DNA of 64,000 bases. It comes from Certhia americana (taxonomy: Eukaryota > Chordata > Aves > Passeriformes > Certhiidae). Shown piece by piece: positions 1-12,800 of the stretch. Position numbers and translations under genes: made by a program. How positions within the stretch are numbered: the first letter of the stretch is position 1; every line of letters begins with the position of its first letter. The notes beneath the pieces are model-generated. The model had not been told where the DNA came from. It worked only from the letters and a program-made list of their open reading frames with translations, and ran no database searches. The DNA is taken from positions 105,063,406 through 105,127,405 of the forward strand of contig CM031858.1 of the NCBI GenBank assembly GCA_018697195.1, written 5' to 3'.

Positions 1-784
1 GGACAATACAGAAAATAACGTAATAAGAGGCAAAGAAGAAGCAGAACACTTCCCAGTCGTGAAGGGACATCCTGTGAGCCGCAGGACATGAAATCTACAC
101 AGACTGTAAATTCTTCTTCTCCAAAGGCATTTTAGAAAGAGGTTTTTCAAGCATAGGTCAGAAAAACTACAATTTGCATGCATAGGTCAGAAAACTACAG
201 AGATACTTGGTCAGCCCAAAGTACAGATTAAAGAATCATTTCCAGGATACGTTTCCATCTTCAATTTATTAGTGAAAACATCTTTGATATATGATAAAGC
301 ATTACACCCTCTGTTTTTGTAAGACAAAGTAGGTCCCCTAAAGTCAGTGGTGATCATTGGATTTCTGACACATGAAGATTTGATTGTAAGAATCTCTTTA
401 CCTAGTACAAAAAATCCCAAAGAAAAAAATCAAACCCCCACAATTATGTTAAAAAACCAAAATCAAACAAAAAAAAAAATTCTGACTAACCATCAAAGAA
501 CACAAAACAACTTTTCAACTAAGGCAGAAAAGAAGAGATATAGCAAAAGATCTCTGTTTCAAAGGCTGTCTATGGGATTCCAGGCAGCACAGAGGAAATA
601 TTCTAAGAAGGAACCCAAATTGCACCACAGCTGGCAAGGGCAACTTACCCATAAGTATCTTCTTTTGACGTAATTTATACTCGCAGTACTAGCTTCTTAG
701 AAAGACATTATCTAAGTACAAATTCACCCAAAGACATTGAAGCCTCAAACATCTTGAATGTATGTAACCCTCATGTATGCAACA
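1..784. other. AT-rich noncoding DNA, no gene seen
   Basis: No coding signal, RNA gene or recognised repeat family is visible. The stretch holds a short direct duplication near 151-200 and an A-rich run near 455-480. Open frames here are short and of low complexity (Lys/Asn/Gln-rich), as expected by chance in A-rich DNA. Confidence 0.6.
151..200. repeat. Short direct repeat, period 29 bp
   Basis: A 21-base word beginning GCATAGGTCAG occurs at 151-171 and again at 180-200. The second copy lacks one A in its A run. The spacing is 29 bp, which fits a small local duplication. No function is suggested. Confidence 0.75.
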
Positions 785-1385
785 TTCTGGACCTCAGCAA
801 AGCTTTCCATGCTGTCTCACACAGTGTCCTTCTGGACAAAATGTGTCCATTTTGTCATGGAACATGACATGCAAGTGGCTCAGGGGCTGGTCACAAAGAG
901 TTGCAGTGAATGAGGTGACATCAAGCTGGCCACCTGTCACTAGTGGGGTAGCATAGGGCTCCATCCTCAGCCCTGTGCTCTTCAACATCTTTCTTAATGA
1001 GCTTTGTTAACAACACAGGACTGGAATCAATACTAAGTTAGTTTGCCAGTGATACTAATTTGGGAGGAGCTGTTGATTCCCTCAAAGACAGGGAGGCCCT
1101 GCAGAGAGACATCAGCAAATTAGGGATATGTGGAATCACCAACGACGTGAAGCTGAACAAGGGCAAGTGCCAGAATCTGCACCTGCAACAAGCAGGGGCA
1201 ATCCTGGATGTGTGTATAGACTGCAGAATGAGAGACTGGAGAGCAGTGCTGTGGGAAGGACCTGCAGGTCCTCATCAGTGGCAAGCTGATCACGAGTCAG
1301 CAGTGCAGTGCCAGCCAGGGGAGTCAGCTGTGTCCTGGAGGGCATCAGCACAGCATCACCAGGTGAGGAGTCCTGCACAGGGCCA
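785..1385 (+). mobile_element. CR1 LINE fragment, ORF2 reverse-transcriptase region, degenerate
   Basis: This is a decayed part of the second open frame of a chicken-repeat-1 (CR1) non-LTR retrotransposon. Conceptual translation in shifting frames gives the CR1 landmarks in order. LDLSKAF is near 788, matching the family's D-F-SKAFD block. A GSILSPVLFNIF-like block is near 958-992, matching GS-L-P-LFNIFIND. LGGAVDSLKDREALQRD follows near 1057-1107, then a KLNKGKCQNLHL-like block near 1150-1185. The YADD-type catalytic box is not intact: the stretch near 1040-1055 reads as remnants only. Several frameshifts and stops show that it is dead. There is no 3' tail, so the copy is truncated at both ends. 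Subfamily is not assigned. The CR1 call is from recalled consensus. Confidence 0.88.
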
Positions 1386-4324
1386 GGGGTTGATGAGCTT
1401 GGTGGGCCCTCTCAGCTCAGGATATTCTCTGATTTTATGGTGTTCCATTTTAGGGGAATGTTCAAATATATAATGCTTGCAAACAATTAATTTATAGCCC
1501 AACTCTTGAACACAGTGACTTCTTATTTCTCTCTTAAGCAACTGAGAATCTTTGCCATCAAAATAATTTTAAAAATTATTTCATCTTTCCTTTTCAGAAC
1601 GAAAAATGAAAATGTGAGCTGCTAGATTGTGTAAATACACCCCAGGATTTTATTTTTTTTTTTATTATTTTACTGGATTTCTTGGATTTCTATGGATTGG
1701 ATGCTTTCCATCTCATTCTTTTCTGGATTCTAAATGTGAAGTTCTTATGAAAGTGATGTCAAGCTGCTCATGTAATATAGTTATTTTCCTGCCATCATTA
1801 CACTCCTCATTAGTTATTTTTTTTTTTCAGTCTAGCAATGCCCAAGAGGCCATAACAATTTAAATAAGCTGCAGGTTATTAATCAAAGTGAAGACTTTTA
1901 TAAAAATCAACACAAATTAAAAGCTATAGCTGTTTTTAAGAACGGCAGTAATTAATGAGAGAAATAATGCAGGTCAGTATAACAAGATAACTATTGGAAA
2001 TTAGACATTGGAAAATATCATGGTATTACAGGAAATCTGGGTCTGACAAGTTTTTTAATAAACAACAGCTAAAAAGTGCAGATTATCTATTTGAAAAAAA
2101 AAGATAAAAGAGTACCACTAACATTTTTAGAACAGGGATAATTTTAACATTGAGCTTGTAACCAGAAGATGGAAAGCTGTGAAAAGATTTTCAGGCAGCT
2201 TTTGAATTTGTTGGGCTGGGCCCAGCTTTGCTTTTATAGACAGTAATGCATGGCAGAAGCTGTCTAGGATATAAAACAGAATAAAGAAAGGAAGAAGGCC
2301 AGACTTGGAGCCTGAGTTCATCTGCATGTGGAGCTCACTCATTTTCATCATTGGGTTACTCAGACACACAGATGTTGTTTGCACCCCAAAGTATCTGCTT
2401 TAGTGGATAAGCAGCCTACAAATTCAGTGTTGTATTTAACTGGTATGCTCTTCAAGAGCTTTAGCCCAAGAAATTCAGAAACAAAAAAAGAAAAAATTGG
2501 GGGTAAAAGTGTTCAAGTTAACTGAAAGTATAGTCTAGACACATAACCTGTTAATAAATGGAACAAGTAGGGAGCTCTTCCATGTAAATTTTGGGAGAAA
2601 ACAGTGTAAGTTAAAACAATGTGAATCAGGAAATCAGAGTGAGTCACCACTTAAAAGGACGTAAGAAAGGCAAGACTTGCTCTAAAAATATATAGGAAAA
2701 AATAAACAAATGCAAGTATTGAAAGTTTTATTTACAGGATAAATTGTTACTTAAAAATGGCAAGAATAAGATGAGTACTTATGGCTTATCTTGCTTTACT
2801 TCTTAAAGGCACAAATATATTCCTGCCCTGTGGTAATAATGTACTTACAATAATAGCCAAGGAAGGTGGTGAGGCAGAGACCAGAATAGAAACCTAAATG
2901 GAGTATGGAAAATTGGGTCTAAAATTTGCTTCTCAGCTCAATTATTAACAATTTGTGTTGAATGTACTACCTGAAAAAAAGGTCATGTTTAAAGATGAAG
3001 GCAGCCAGGGAAGCACTGCTCGCTACAGTTTATTACAGCTAAGCAGGAAGCTCCTGGCCGAACACAACAGAGACTGACTGAGCTGTTGCACACCCTGGCC
3101 ATCCCGGGGGGAGGCTGAAATGAATGCCAGAAGGAAAAAATCAAACATAAAGGGATTACACATGGACAGCAGCACCAGGAAAAAAAAAGAGTGCTGGACT
3201 CTGATCAACCCTTGCTCTTTTGTTGGGCCCCTCCTGTAGCACACAGGCCATGGTTCCTGCCAAGCAAGGACAACTACTTACCTGCCTTACCAGAATTTCC
3301 CTGGCAGAAAAGATACAGAGTATATGATGCACTTAATTTGGGGCTGGTATCTTTCTTCTCTCCTGGAAGTCAAGAGGGAGCAGAACCCTCTCAGCTAACC
3401 ACCCTGCCACCTCTACAGACTGGCTGCAGGGGCAGTGCCCCTCACTACCTGCAAACTTTTGGATCGTGATACATCCATCCCAGAATGAACAAGGACTGAT
3501 CTCTTGCCTTTTACCCTTCTGTGTGTAGAAGTCTGGGAGAAGCTTGCTAATGGAAGCTTATGAGGAAATTCAGTTAAAAGGTGATTCAACGCTGGTTGGA
3601 AGAAAACCGGAAAGCAGGAAGAATGGAGCCACTTAGAAGAAGAAAATAAGCATAAATGCCAGTAATGCAGCAGGACACAGCTGGTGAGAGCAAAGCTGGG
3701 TAACTGAAACAACTGTATTGTACTTTAGTATCATGCTGTTAATGAGTAGTGTCCAGAGTGAACGTAGAGAGCAAGGATTTTTACCTTCTTAGAGCAAGTG
3801 ACTGCATCTGTTATGTCTTTTTCTGAGTGCAATACTTACTGTGTCCACTGTCTGGAGAGGACAACATGGCCTACGAAGGCTGTACAACCTGAGTGTATTA
3901 AAACAGTGAAGGAAATTTTTAATAAAAGAAAAAAATCCTCCTCTTGTCTAAGGAGACCGTTTTCACAGACCATGCCTTACAGAGTAATTAATCTAAGACA
4001 AGCTCAGATTTTAGGTGGTTTAACTTTCCCTGTGGTGATTGAACAGGTTCCTCTGAGATTGAGATGGCAGTGACCATTTGGGGACCTTGTCCATCCAAAG
4101 GGAGTGAACATTAATTGCAATTCAAAGCCAGCTGTACAATGTTTTGAGAGGGAAAGAAGGAAAATACAAAGATACAAACCGAACAAGTTCAGGTGAAGGT
4201 AAGACCCAGGTATTCCTGGCTTTTGAGCACTGATGGATTTTGTTCCCAAAATAGGCATTGAAACAATAGGAAGGGATATTGCTGTGCAACCGGAGAATGA
4301 CAAATTTAGTAGCTTTATTTAAGA
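1386..4324. other. Unannotated noncoding DNA
   Basis: No recognisable gene, tRNA or repeat family. There are T-runs near 1650-1665 and 1820-1828, and an A/T-rich stretch at 1560-2110. The parts near 3000-3470 are more GC-balanced and carry frames of 70-100 codons on both strands. None shows a known domain, and overlapping antisense frames of equal quality argue against coding. A diverged repeat could be hidden here. Confidence 0.55.
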
Positions 4325-4640
4325 ACAGGCAATGTTTCAGACAACCATAAGCCCATTAGTCTGACCCCTGTGTTACACAGGGCTCTAGATCAAACTGTGA
4401 AGGCAAGAGTAAAGAATGGAAAGGAAAGGTAAAAAACTGCAGCAGACTAAATGAGGTCAATTTCATATCTGTATAAAACAGGTAATTAAAGATCCAGAGT
4501 AAGCAGGCAGAACTACCTAATCTATGTGAACTTCAGTGAGACATTTAAAACAGAACACGCTGCAGAAGACAGAAGCTATTTAAATCACAGAGAAGGTAAA
4601 GGACTGGCTAATGCAAAGGAGTGTCAGGTGACATGAATTT
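4325..4640 (+). mobile_element. Ancient non-LTR retrotransposon relic (CR1/L2-L3-like RT)
   Basis: A frame starting near 4339 reads NHKPISLTPVLHRALDQT, a clear match to the N-Y-RP-SLT block that opens the reverse transcriptase domain of CR1-clade LINEs. About 190 bases later a different frame reads YLIYVNFSETFKTEH, matching the Y-DFSKAFDT-H block that normally follows. Order and spacing fit a single decayed element with indels between the blocks. It is more diverged than the other CR1 copies, so it is probably older. The bases beyond it to about 5500 keep a similar composition and may continue the element, but I could not align them. L2 or L3 rather than CR1 remains possible. Confidence 0.6.
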
Positions 4641-6390
4641 TGAGGCATTGCCAATACCTGAGGAAGATTAGAATATTTTATGGGAATAACTGAATGATCA
4701 CAAGGCTTGGAAAAATAGAAATAGTTTAAATTTAAGAGTTCAATGTGCAAAAGTGCAAATCATGCCTTAGTAAAAAGATAGCAAAAATGACTGCTCCAAG
4801 CTGACTCATCATCAGCTGAGAGCTAAAAATGATAAAAATGTCTGGGCAAAGCAAAGCATTGTTAGGGGAGCTACAGTCTACCAATGTGTTGCAACAGAAA
4901 AAATAAATAAAATTAAAAAAAAACCCTCCAAGGATTTATCATTTGCACCATTTCTGGAGGAGATAAAGGTGTGTTGATGCACTTTGCAAAGCATTGTGGA
5001 AATTCCAATCATGAAAGTATGCATAATTACAATCACTCACACTCAAAAAAGGCAAACTCAGACTGGAATGAAAGAAAGGAACAATGAGACTGAAACAGCC
5101 TTCTCTGTTTAGCTTAGTAAAATGAAGCTTGAAACTGAACACATTTTTGTAAACAAGGGGTAAATACCACAGGAAAAACCTGCTCCAGTAGTAGCAGAGT
5201 CAGGGGTATGAAAAAACCCAAATGTAAAAAAGCAGTTTCAAACTGCAGACAGGAACTAGTCATGTCATAAAATGAATAAAGAAGGGGCTAATGAAAAGTA
5301 GAAGAATGAGATAATGAAATTTCCTGAAGACACAATTTTTGAGGCAAGTCAGTAAAATGGGGTGTTGGAATAGACTTCTAAAACTGGGTTACAGTAATAA
5401 AAAGGATCAAAATTAAAACCCCTAATATATTTAAAATAGAATTGCATGGGTTCTAGAAAGAAATTTTGATACATTTAAATGAGCCAGCAGGAAACTGGAA
5501 TGGCTGATTCTTGGAGCTGTACATTCTCATTTTGCTTCTTTAGAAATACGTAGCCTTATGTTAGAGCCTTCAAAAAGCCATGAGTACACTGGATTTTCAG
5601 AAACACCTGACCACCCCAGATGTTTCTTTTCTAAAGAAAGCAACTAAGCTCTCAGAGCTCACAGACAAATTTAGAAACCACTCCATTGTGAGCAAATATA
5701 TCCATCTTTATTCCATCTTTTTAACAGTTATGAAACAGATCCAAGGAGGAAAACTAACCTCTTAGCCATGCTCCATTCTTGACATGTAGGCCACAAGGAA
5801 TTAGATAATCTCCCTTCTTAAGTGTGCAACACAGCCCTGTGTTTTATAGCCTGTACAGGGGGTTCTACAATGGAGGCCATTATGTGCACTTAATATGTGA
5901 TTAACGCATGTTTCAAATTATAGGTTTATTATTAATGCTCTGCTGTTATGCTTATCTGATGTTTCCTTATATGAAACAATGAAACAAAATAAATGAACCC
6001 TAGTTCAGCAGGCGCTGTCAAATTAGAAACGGTTACAAAGTAATAATTAGGGAAAATGGATCACAGTGTTCAGGCTTCAGCAATGATTGTCCCTCTGTGG
6101 GCCATTAACAAAAAAATCTAGTCGTTGGATCTGCATGAAATTTTAATGAAGCCACAAGTAAACAAACTGCAAAAACGTTGTGGGCAGCAGTTCACTCGCT
6201 TTATGAGGAATATTTTCATACGATACTGGGCTTCTTCTCCCTTTTTCCCCACCTTTTCCTCCTCGTGATTTTGGTTAGGGAGGATTAATTTAAGATCCTC
6301 TCACACTGTGGTATTTGAAAAATGGTGGTGTCTTCCGACCTCTATAGTATAGGTCAGCTGCAATTTTATCAGTGGGATAGGCTGCATTTT
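4641..6390. other. AT-rich noncoding DNA, possibly more LINE relic
   Basis: No gene is recognised. The bases near 5320-5350 vaguely resemble the post-RT part of CR1 but could not be aligned with confidence. From 5880 to 6250 the sequence is non-repetitive and AT-rich, just upstream of the CpG island. It could hold regulatory elements, but nothing specific is seen. Confidence 0.5.
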
Positions 6391-6423
6391 ATTTGTTTGT
6401 TTGTTTGTTTGTTTGTTTGTTTA
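6391..6423. repeat. (TTTG)n microsatellite
   Basis: About eight uninterrupted TTTG units. The array lies about 100 bp upstream of the CpG island and is likely length-polymorphic. Confidence 0.97.
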
Positions 6424-6524
6424 CTGACGAGAATGCAGGAATCACAGAGACAATCACAATGACAGAGATTCTGTCACAAACCCACAACCCCCCCCGCTGA
6501 AGGGTAGGGCTGTGGGGCGAGGCA

Positions 6525-6895
6525 GCTTGATACCCAACCCCAGCGAGGGCGCAGCTCCGCCGAGCCACTCTTCCAGGAAGGTTTGCGCCCATTTCCTCCC
6601 TCCCGGCTGGCGCCCGAGAAGTAAACCGGAGCTATCCCACCTTCCCTAGCTGGCAGGCGGCTGGAGGCAGTGTGCTCCGTCCCTGTTTTCACACAGCGCT
6701 CCCCACAGCCCGCCTGCCGCGGGGCGACCCCGGCGCGGCCGCGGGTCCGGAGCGCTCCGGGCTCGGCGGGCAGCGGAGCATCTTCGCTGCCCCATCTGGT
6801 GGCCACGGGAGGAGGAGAGAGGCGCAGGGAGGGAGCAGCAGATCGTGGGGAGCGGCGGGGACTGTCTCCCGGGGCCGCTTGTTGCTTTAACTCTT
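6525..6895. promoter_or_regulatory. CpG island, candidate promoter
   Basis: The GC content rises sharply above the AT-rich flanks, and CpG is dense, with several tens of CpG in about 370 bp. The core is 6715-6780 and includes a NotI-type GCGGCCGC at 6735-6742. In a bird genome such an island usually marks a transcription start. Neither strand shows a recognised first exon. The frames of 60-110 codons that cross it on both strands are Arg/Gly/Ala/Pro-rich, which the base composition alone explains. No TATA box is evident. The direction of any transcription cannot be decided. A CTCF-like site lies inside it. Confidence 0.8.
6790..6802 (-). promoter_or_regulatory. CTCF-like motif inside CpG island
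   Basis: The minus strand reads CCACCAGATGGGG, preceded by GG. This matches the vertebrate CTCF core CCASYAGRKGGCR at 12 of 13 positions. CTCF is a zinc-finger insulator and loop-anchor protein. Its presence in a CpG island fits, but single motif matches are common by chance. Confidence 0.4.
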
Positions 6896-9800
6896 CTTCC
6901 CCAGATTAGCTTCTAGGAGGTCAAAGGGGCTTCGGTGCTTTCGCTTGCCTTCGGCTGGTCTTGATAGCGCTTGAGTGGGCTGATGGAACTAGCGATGATA
7001 TTTATTAGGTTCATTTATTTTCTTGTAAGCATCTAAATAGAGAGATGAAGCCACTGGTTTCTTAAACAGCAATACCACTGCTTTCAATATCTCTGACACA
7101 CCTTCAGTTTAAGATTCCTAAACTGTTTCTGTCTTTTCCCAAAAATTCCCTTTGGGGAGTCTGCTGACAGATGCAAACTGGCCTGTCTGTTCAGCCTGGA
7201 GATTCCCACTGCTTCAGATTTGTTCGTGAAACGTCTGAAATTGAAAAGTGTGCTCTGGAAAATATTTTTATAGGTTACAATAAAAGAAATTTGAGCCCTG
7301 AAAATATTTAACATATGGAGAACTTTGAAGATGTTCCAGTTACCACGTCTCCTGTCTGTCAGTCATTTCTGGCAATGAATGAGCTGGATAGACCACTCAG
7401 CAGCTCCAGTGTTTCCTCCCTGGGGCATCCTTGAGCCACTACAGACTTTGCAAAGCTGTCACAGGCAGAGCTAGGGGTTGGTTCTGTAAGCTCTGGGCAA
7501 AGGCTGCCCATGTAGAGAGCTCACTTGCCCCTGGATACATTCAACAAGCTCTGCAAGGCTACAAGTGGCTAAAATTAAGTAACCCAGGGGTCACATGCAG
7601 AGAAACCTATTCATTATCAGTGATCTGACTGGCCTATAAAAATCTGCAAAGGCAGTGAGCCAGGCAGAGGGGCCATTGCAATGAGAGGGACGCTGCTGTG
7701 GAGCTGCAGGGATGTGGGGACTTTCTTCCAGCTGCAGTGATCAATGCCCCTGGGACGCTGCAATGTGTGTTGGCGAGTCACAGTTGCTCCAGCAAAACAT
7801 CAGGTTGCAAAGCTCTCTAGGTATTGTCATAGGAAATAACTGGGAATGGGTTGACTTTGAGTCACACACGCCTACAGCAGGCGTTATTGCAAGGCATGTA
7901 GCAAATACTGAAGTATGAAGGGTGTATTCACTGACACTTGCCCTAAACTGACCAGTTTGTGAAGTTATTAAATGTCCTCTTTTTGTTTTCTGTTTTCTCC
8001 AGATGTTTTTAAAAAGTTTTAGCCTGAGGTCACCTGTAGATACACTGGATGAAAAGTCAGGTGTCCAAATCTTGGAAGGCAAGTGCCTGATGAGAAAAGA
8101 AAATACTTCACCTCTGCTTGATTCCATTTCCAGTATTTACCTGGGAAAATGGCATACAGAGCTCAAACTCATGTTGCTCTGGCTACTGCATGTACACAAT
8201 TCATCTGTAAAGCCCAGCTGCAGTTCAGCCCATATCCCCAGTGCCTCCAGATCCATCAACATATTATATATTTCCCTGGATCCCACAGAATGTTCTCTTA
8301 TGCCATATGACATGGCCAGTGCTGGTGTTCGACAAAGACGATCGCTATTTGGATGAGGTGTCTCAAAATCAAATTTGATAAACTATCACAAGAAAAAGCA
8401 TGACTAGACAAAAATAGGTTCAATCTAAAATTCCATAATTGAATTCAAACTATAAAACTGACAGAAAGTTGAAAGCTAAGTCTGTGAATCCTTCACACAT
8501 AGCACAAAATTACTTTTATTGATTTATTTCCTCCAACCTCAGATTAAGCTATTTCTCCTTATTTTGAAAGTCTGGAGTTATTTTCTTGTCCTTTCCTGCA
8601 GACCAGTTATTCAGGTTTTGTTTTGTTTTTTAAAAATAATTCTACTCTGAGATAAATCTGAAAACCTCAATGCCATGCTGACCCCAGAGGAATGAAGTAG
8701 TTTCACAGAAACTTCCTTGATCCAATCCTCCTGAAAGTTTCTTGTACAAAAAAAAAAAAAAGAAAAAGCATTGAGAAAGACATTGGCTTTGCCAACAAAA
8801 TGTAGATAATAAAAAATCCAAGAGGGAAATAAAAATTACATTCTTCTTCTACTTTCTCTTTACTGTCTGTCAAGAGCAGAGGTTAATGGAAAACACCATC
8901 TCAAAGGTTTTTAAAGTTTTTTCCCGCATTTCAAAGTTTAAAAACTACCTAAAATGAAAGGATAGAATTAGGTGATTCAATATAGGTTACTATACCCAAA
9001 TAACCATAAAGATATACAGTCGCCCCATACCACTACATGTCAAATCTGGATGATTCCAAGCTTTGGGGGAAGCCCTCTCCTCAGCCTAACCTTGCACCAA
9101 GACCTGGCTCTGCACCAGGACACTCAGTGTCTCTGCTTCCTTCTTCTTTTTTGCACTTAGTCAGGAGGAGTTTCGCCAGGGGAGATAGGAGCAGCAACCA
9201 GCTCCAGTTTCAGACCACCAGAGGACTGTGGGCTTGTAGCAAGCTGCTGAGCCCTCCCAGAACTCCGTGCTTATACAGACACTAGGTTCTGCTTCAGGAT
9301 TAAAAGCACTCAGCCCTGTCTGGAGACATGGTGTGCCCTGGGTGAATTCCCTGTCAGACCACTTGCTTCATGAGAAGAAATATAAAAGCACGTCTTACTT
9401 TATTTCAGTATCAATGGGTGATTTAATTCCCAGCATAAGGTAAGCAATCCCCTTCTGCTGGTGAAGATAGTTTTCAGTTTGCTATCGGTACTGTATTTTC
9501 TAGAATAAACTGATTTAAAAAGTCAAGTAAGTGTGCCTGCACCTGGCATTGCACACAGAAATTCAACCACATGAAACTAGTGCATATTCTTATTAAACTC
9601 CCTTTAACCATGAGGGATCTCTACATGTCCAGAGAAGGACTATCTGCTGAAAGAAAATGGAAAAGCCTAATCACCTTTCAGCTTCCACTTCTAGACTGCT
9701 ACATGACCTACTATAAAGACAGAAAATGAAAAGATTCAACTGTCCCTATGTCAGCTCTGTGAGCAACTTCTCACTTGCCACAACTTTGTTATTTTCTCAC

Positions 9801-12800
9801 TGATCATTACTAGTAGATAAAAAGATGTTGATTCTAAACACATTTTCCTTCACTTTATTTTTAAAGGAAAACAAGCTGGAAAGATTTCTATGTCATGGGC
9901 CTGTACTGATTCATTCACTGTATCATTAAAGGTTTGTTTTGTATTGTTGGACTGCTGTGAGAAAACAAACATAAGGAAAGGCAGCATGGCACAAATTCTG
10001 GTTCCTTTTTCGAATCTACTTTGCCTTTGTCTATAATCCACACTCTCTGGTAGCAACACAAGCCACTGTTCCCTGCAGGAAATGTAGAACAAAAGCAAGG
10101 GTCTTGAATAAAATATTCCATGGGATTTTCTTCTGAGCTTCCTAGTGGAGATAACTCTGTGCTTTCCAAGTAATATGAAAGCAGACTTCTCTTAAATAGG
10201 TCACTGAAGGCTGCCTGTTTGTATCCACTAAGAATTCTGTCCTTGTAACTTACAACTAAACAAACCATTTGGTATCACTGTTACTTTAAAGCCTGTTGCT
10301 GATAACCTAGTAGGACAAAAATCAAATTCTACTTGCTTGGGGTTTTTTAAGTGAGAATTTCAGCTACACTTCTTTGTAAAACCCTCATTTGGCAACATAA
10401 GCTCACAAACTATCAGCTTAGGTACCACTTTTTCTGCAATAGTTAACCCTTTCTTGGCTGACATTATTTGTTAAATATTGTGTTTAAATGGACTTCATTA
10501 GTGACTGAATTCCCACTAAAATGGAAGAATACATGATATGAAAAGTGAGATTAATATATGACACACAGACAATTTTCTGACAACCTGATGGATGACTTGA
10601 TTGCTGTTTTGGAGGAAATAACGTTATAAGACTAAATTCAGAATGTAAGTAAGCCTGGAGGCAGTCTAATTTACTGTGGCATGCATCAATTCTAAGTAAA
10701 AACTGGAGGTACTGTGCATATGTCAAACATATCTAGGTCTTCCAAAAACTGACTGTTCTTAGTTTCCTTAAACTCTACCTGAAATTTCAATAGAGGCAAG
10801 GGCTATGTGCACTTACCTTTTTCTAAATTTACTGAATTATATAATTTCTTGACCCCATGGGGAGACAAATTTAGGAAAGGTTTATATACCAAACCCAGAG
10901 GGAAGAATTACACAGGAAAATGTAAGAATTACAAAATTGTTATAGCTAATAAATGTATTTTAATGAAATATCTAACTATAACTACAAAGAACTATAGAAG
11001 AAGGAACAGTCAGATCAGAAACTCTTGATCTGAAAATGGAGCTGTACCAGAACAGGTGCTCGACAAAATGAATCACAGAGATTTGGCTACCTTAGTGATG
11101 AAACTGTTGGTCTTATGCAAGCTTTGGCAAGTCTGAAACCTTGGTAAATGGCAGGTCATCTTGGTATTATATGGCTTAAAACTTTCCAAGGTCTAGGCAC
11201 CATGTACACATGGATTTGTGAAATGAAGTGCATGGAGATGGTGGGCTGGTTTTCCCCAGAGCAGGCAGACAAGCTCTGTGCCTGCACAGAAGACAATATC
11301 CTCCCTTTCTCTCCCTTTACAAAAGCTTGGAATTGTGTACTCTGCCCTCACAAAGAGCTTAAAAACAGGAATTAAGAGGAAGAGTCTTTTTGTCTGAGGC
11401 AAAATTGCAAATCCTAAATATTTGGACATCTAAACAAAATTACCCTGTCCTCAGGGTTAATGAAAGTCAAGCCTGGGTGCAAATTCTTCCCCATGCAAAC
11501 CAGACTTCTGCAACCATAAAACCCTGAATTATGTCCCTGAAACCCGAGGTCTGAGTCATCTGTGCTCTTATCCATTCAGGAACAGAAAAAAGAAAATGTT
11601 CCTTAAAAAATATTCATCACCCCCAATGAACTGGTGGGTTTGTGTTGCCAAGCAACTGTGCTGCATCTCTGCACCTCTGAGACCCATGGGTCAAAACCCA
11701 ATGTCAACATAAAAGTTTGAGAGTCCAGTCAGGATTATTGCACATAAATATTGATGAGGAAAAAGGCAGAAGAGGGTGTATATCTACAGCCCTGTTTTTA
11801 GAAGTAATGTGGTTCCCAATTATGCTACCAGTATAATAGCCAGGTGTTTTTCAAAATCACAAGACAAGTGTTTTTCATCCTGCAAAAACTTGGTTTTTCA
11901 AGGAAATATTTCGTAAGGATGTAGAAACACCTACAGGAACCCTGAAAAGTTGAGTCTTGGCCCTCAATAACTTATTTCAGATGGCAGTAGAGCTGACTTT
12001 CACCAGTAAGAGCAGATATAGTCCACTGTCTTCCCATGCAAATGCATTTTCTTCATATCTTCTCTTGTTGAATACTGTAGTGGCATTGGCTGAAGTGATG
12101 CACTTCAGTCATTAGAGAGAAGTATCAATATGTTCATTGATGCACATCAGGGATTTAACAAAGTTGTTACCAAACTTTGTTAAATTTTACAGTGGTTTTA
12201 CAGAATTCCATGGCATGGTACTACAGAGCAAAAACTTTAAGGGAGACCCTTCTGCTGAGTCACGAGATTCAGAAAACCCTTGCATTCTAAACTCCTCAGA
12301 GAGGAATTGAAGTGTGTCTGGATCCAGACTTAGTCCCAGACTTAGTCTAAAGGATTATTTATGCCTAAGCAATGCTTTGTATCACTTAGTTAAGATTTTA
12401 AAGCTTAGCACACTGATAATTACTTACGAAGAATCTGTTGCAGCAAGGAATCTCTCAGCCTCAAGGAATAGCCTTGAGAGGAATCCCTTCTCAAGGGGAG
12501 GTTCTGGCATGCAGCCCACTGCCATACAAGAAGCACAAGACCCTGTATTGTCTACTATTTATGGAGTTATATAATTGACTCATAGTTATATTTGCATATC
12601 AAATCCAGATATTAGTTTCTTCCAAAATTGCCTTGAGCAGCACTATGCCTAAGTGTGCACATTGCCCAGATTAGTCCTTGGCTGTCTCCCCTGAATCCAC
12701 TTTGAGTCAGATGCAGCCATCACCACCAGACACACCCACTATGACCAGCCCTGGGCATCAACACTTGAGGGTTCCAGGGAAAAAAGGATCAGGCTGGCAG

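Noticed and set aside
5320..5500. Possible continuation of the 4.3-kb LINE relic
   Set aside because: Only one short resemblance to the CR1 post-RT region; not enough for a feature call.
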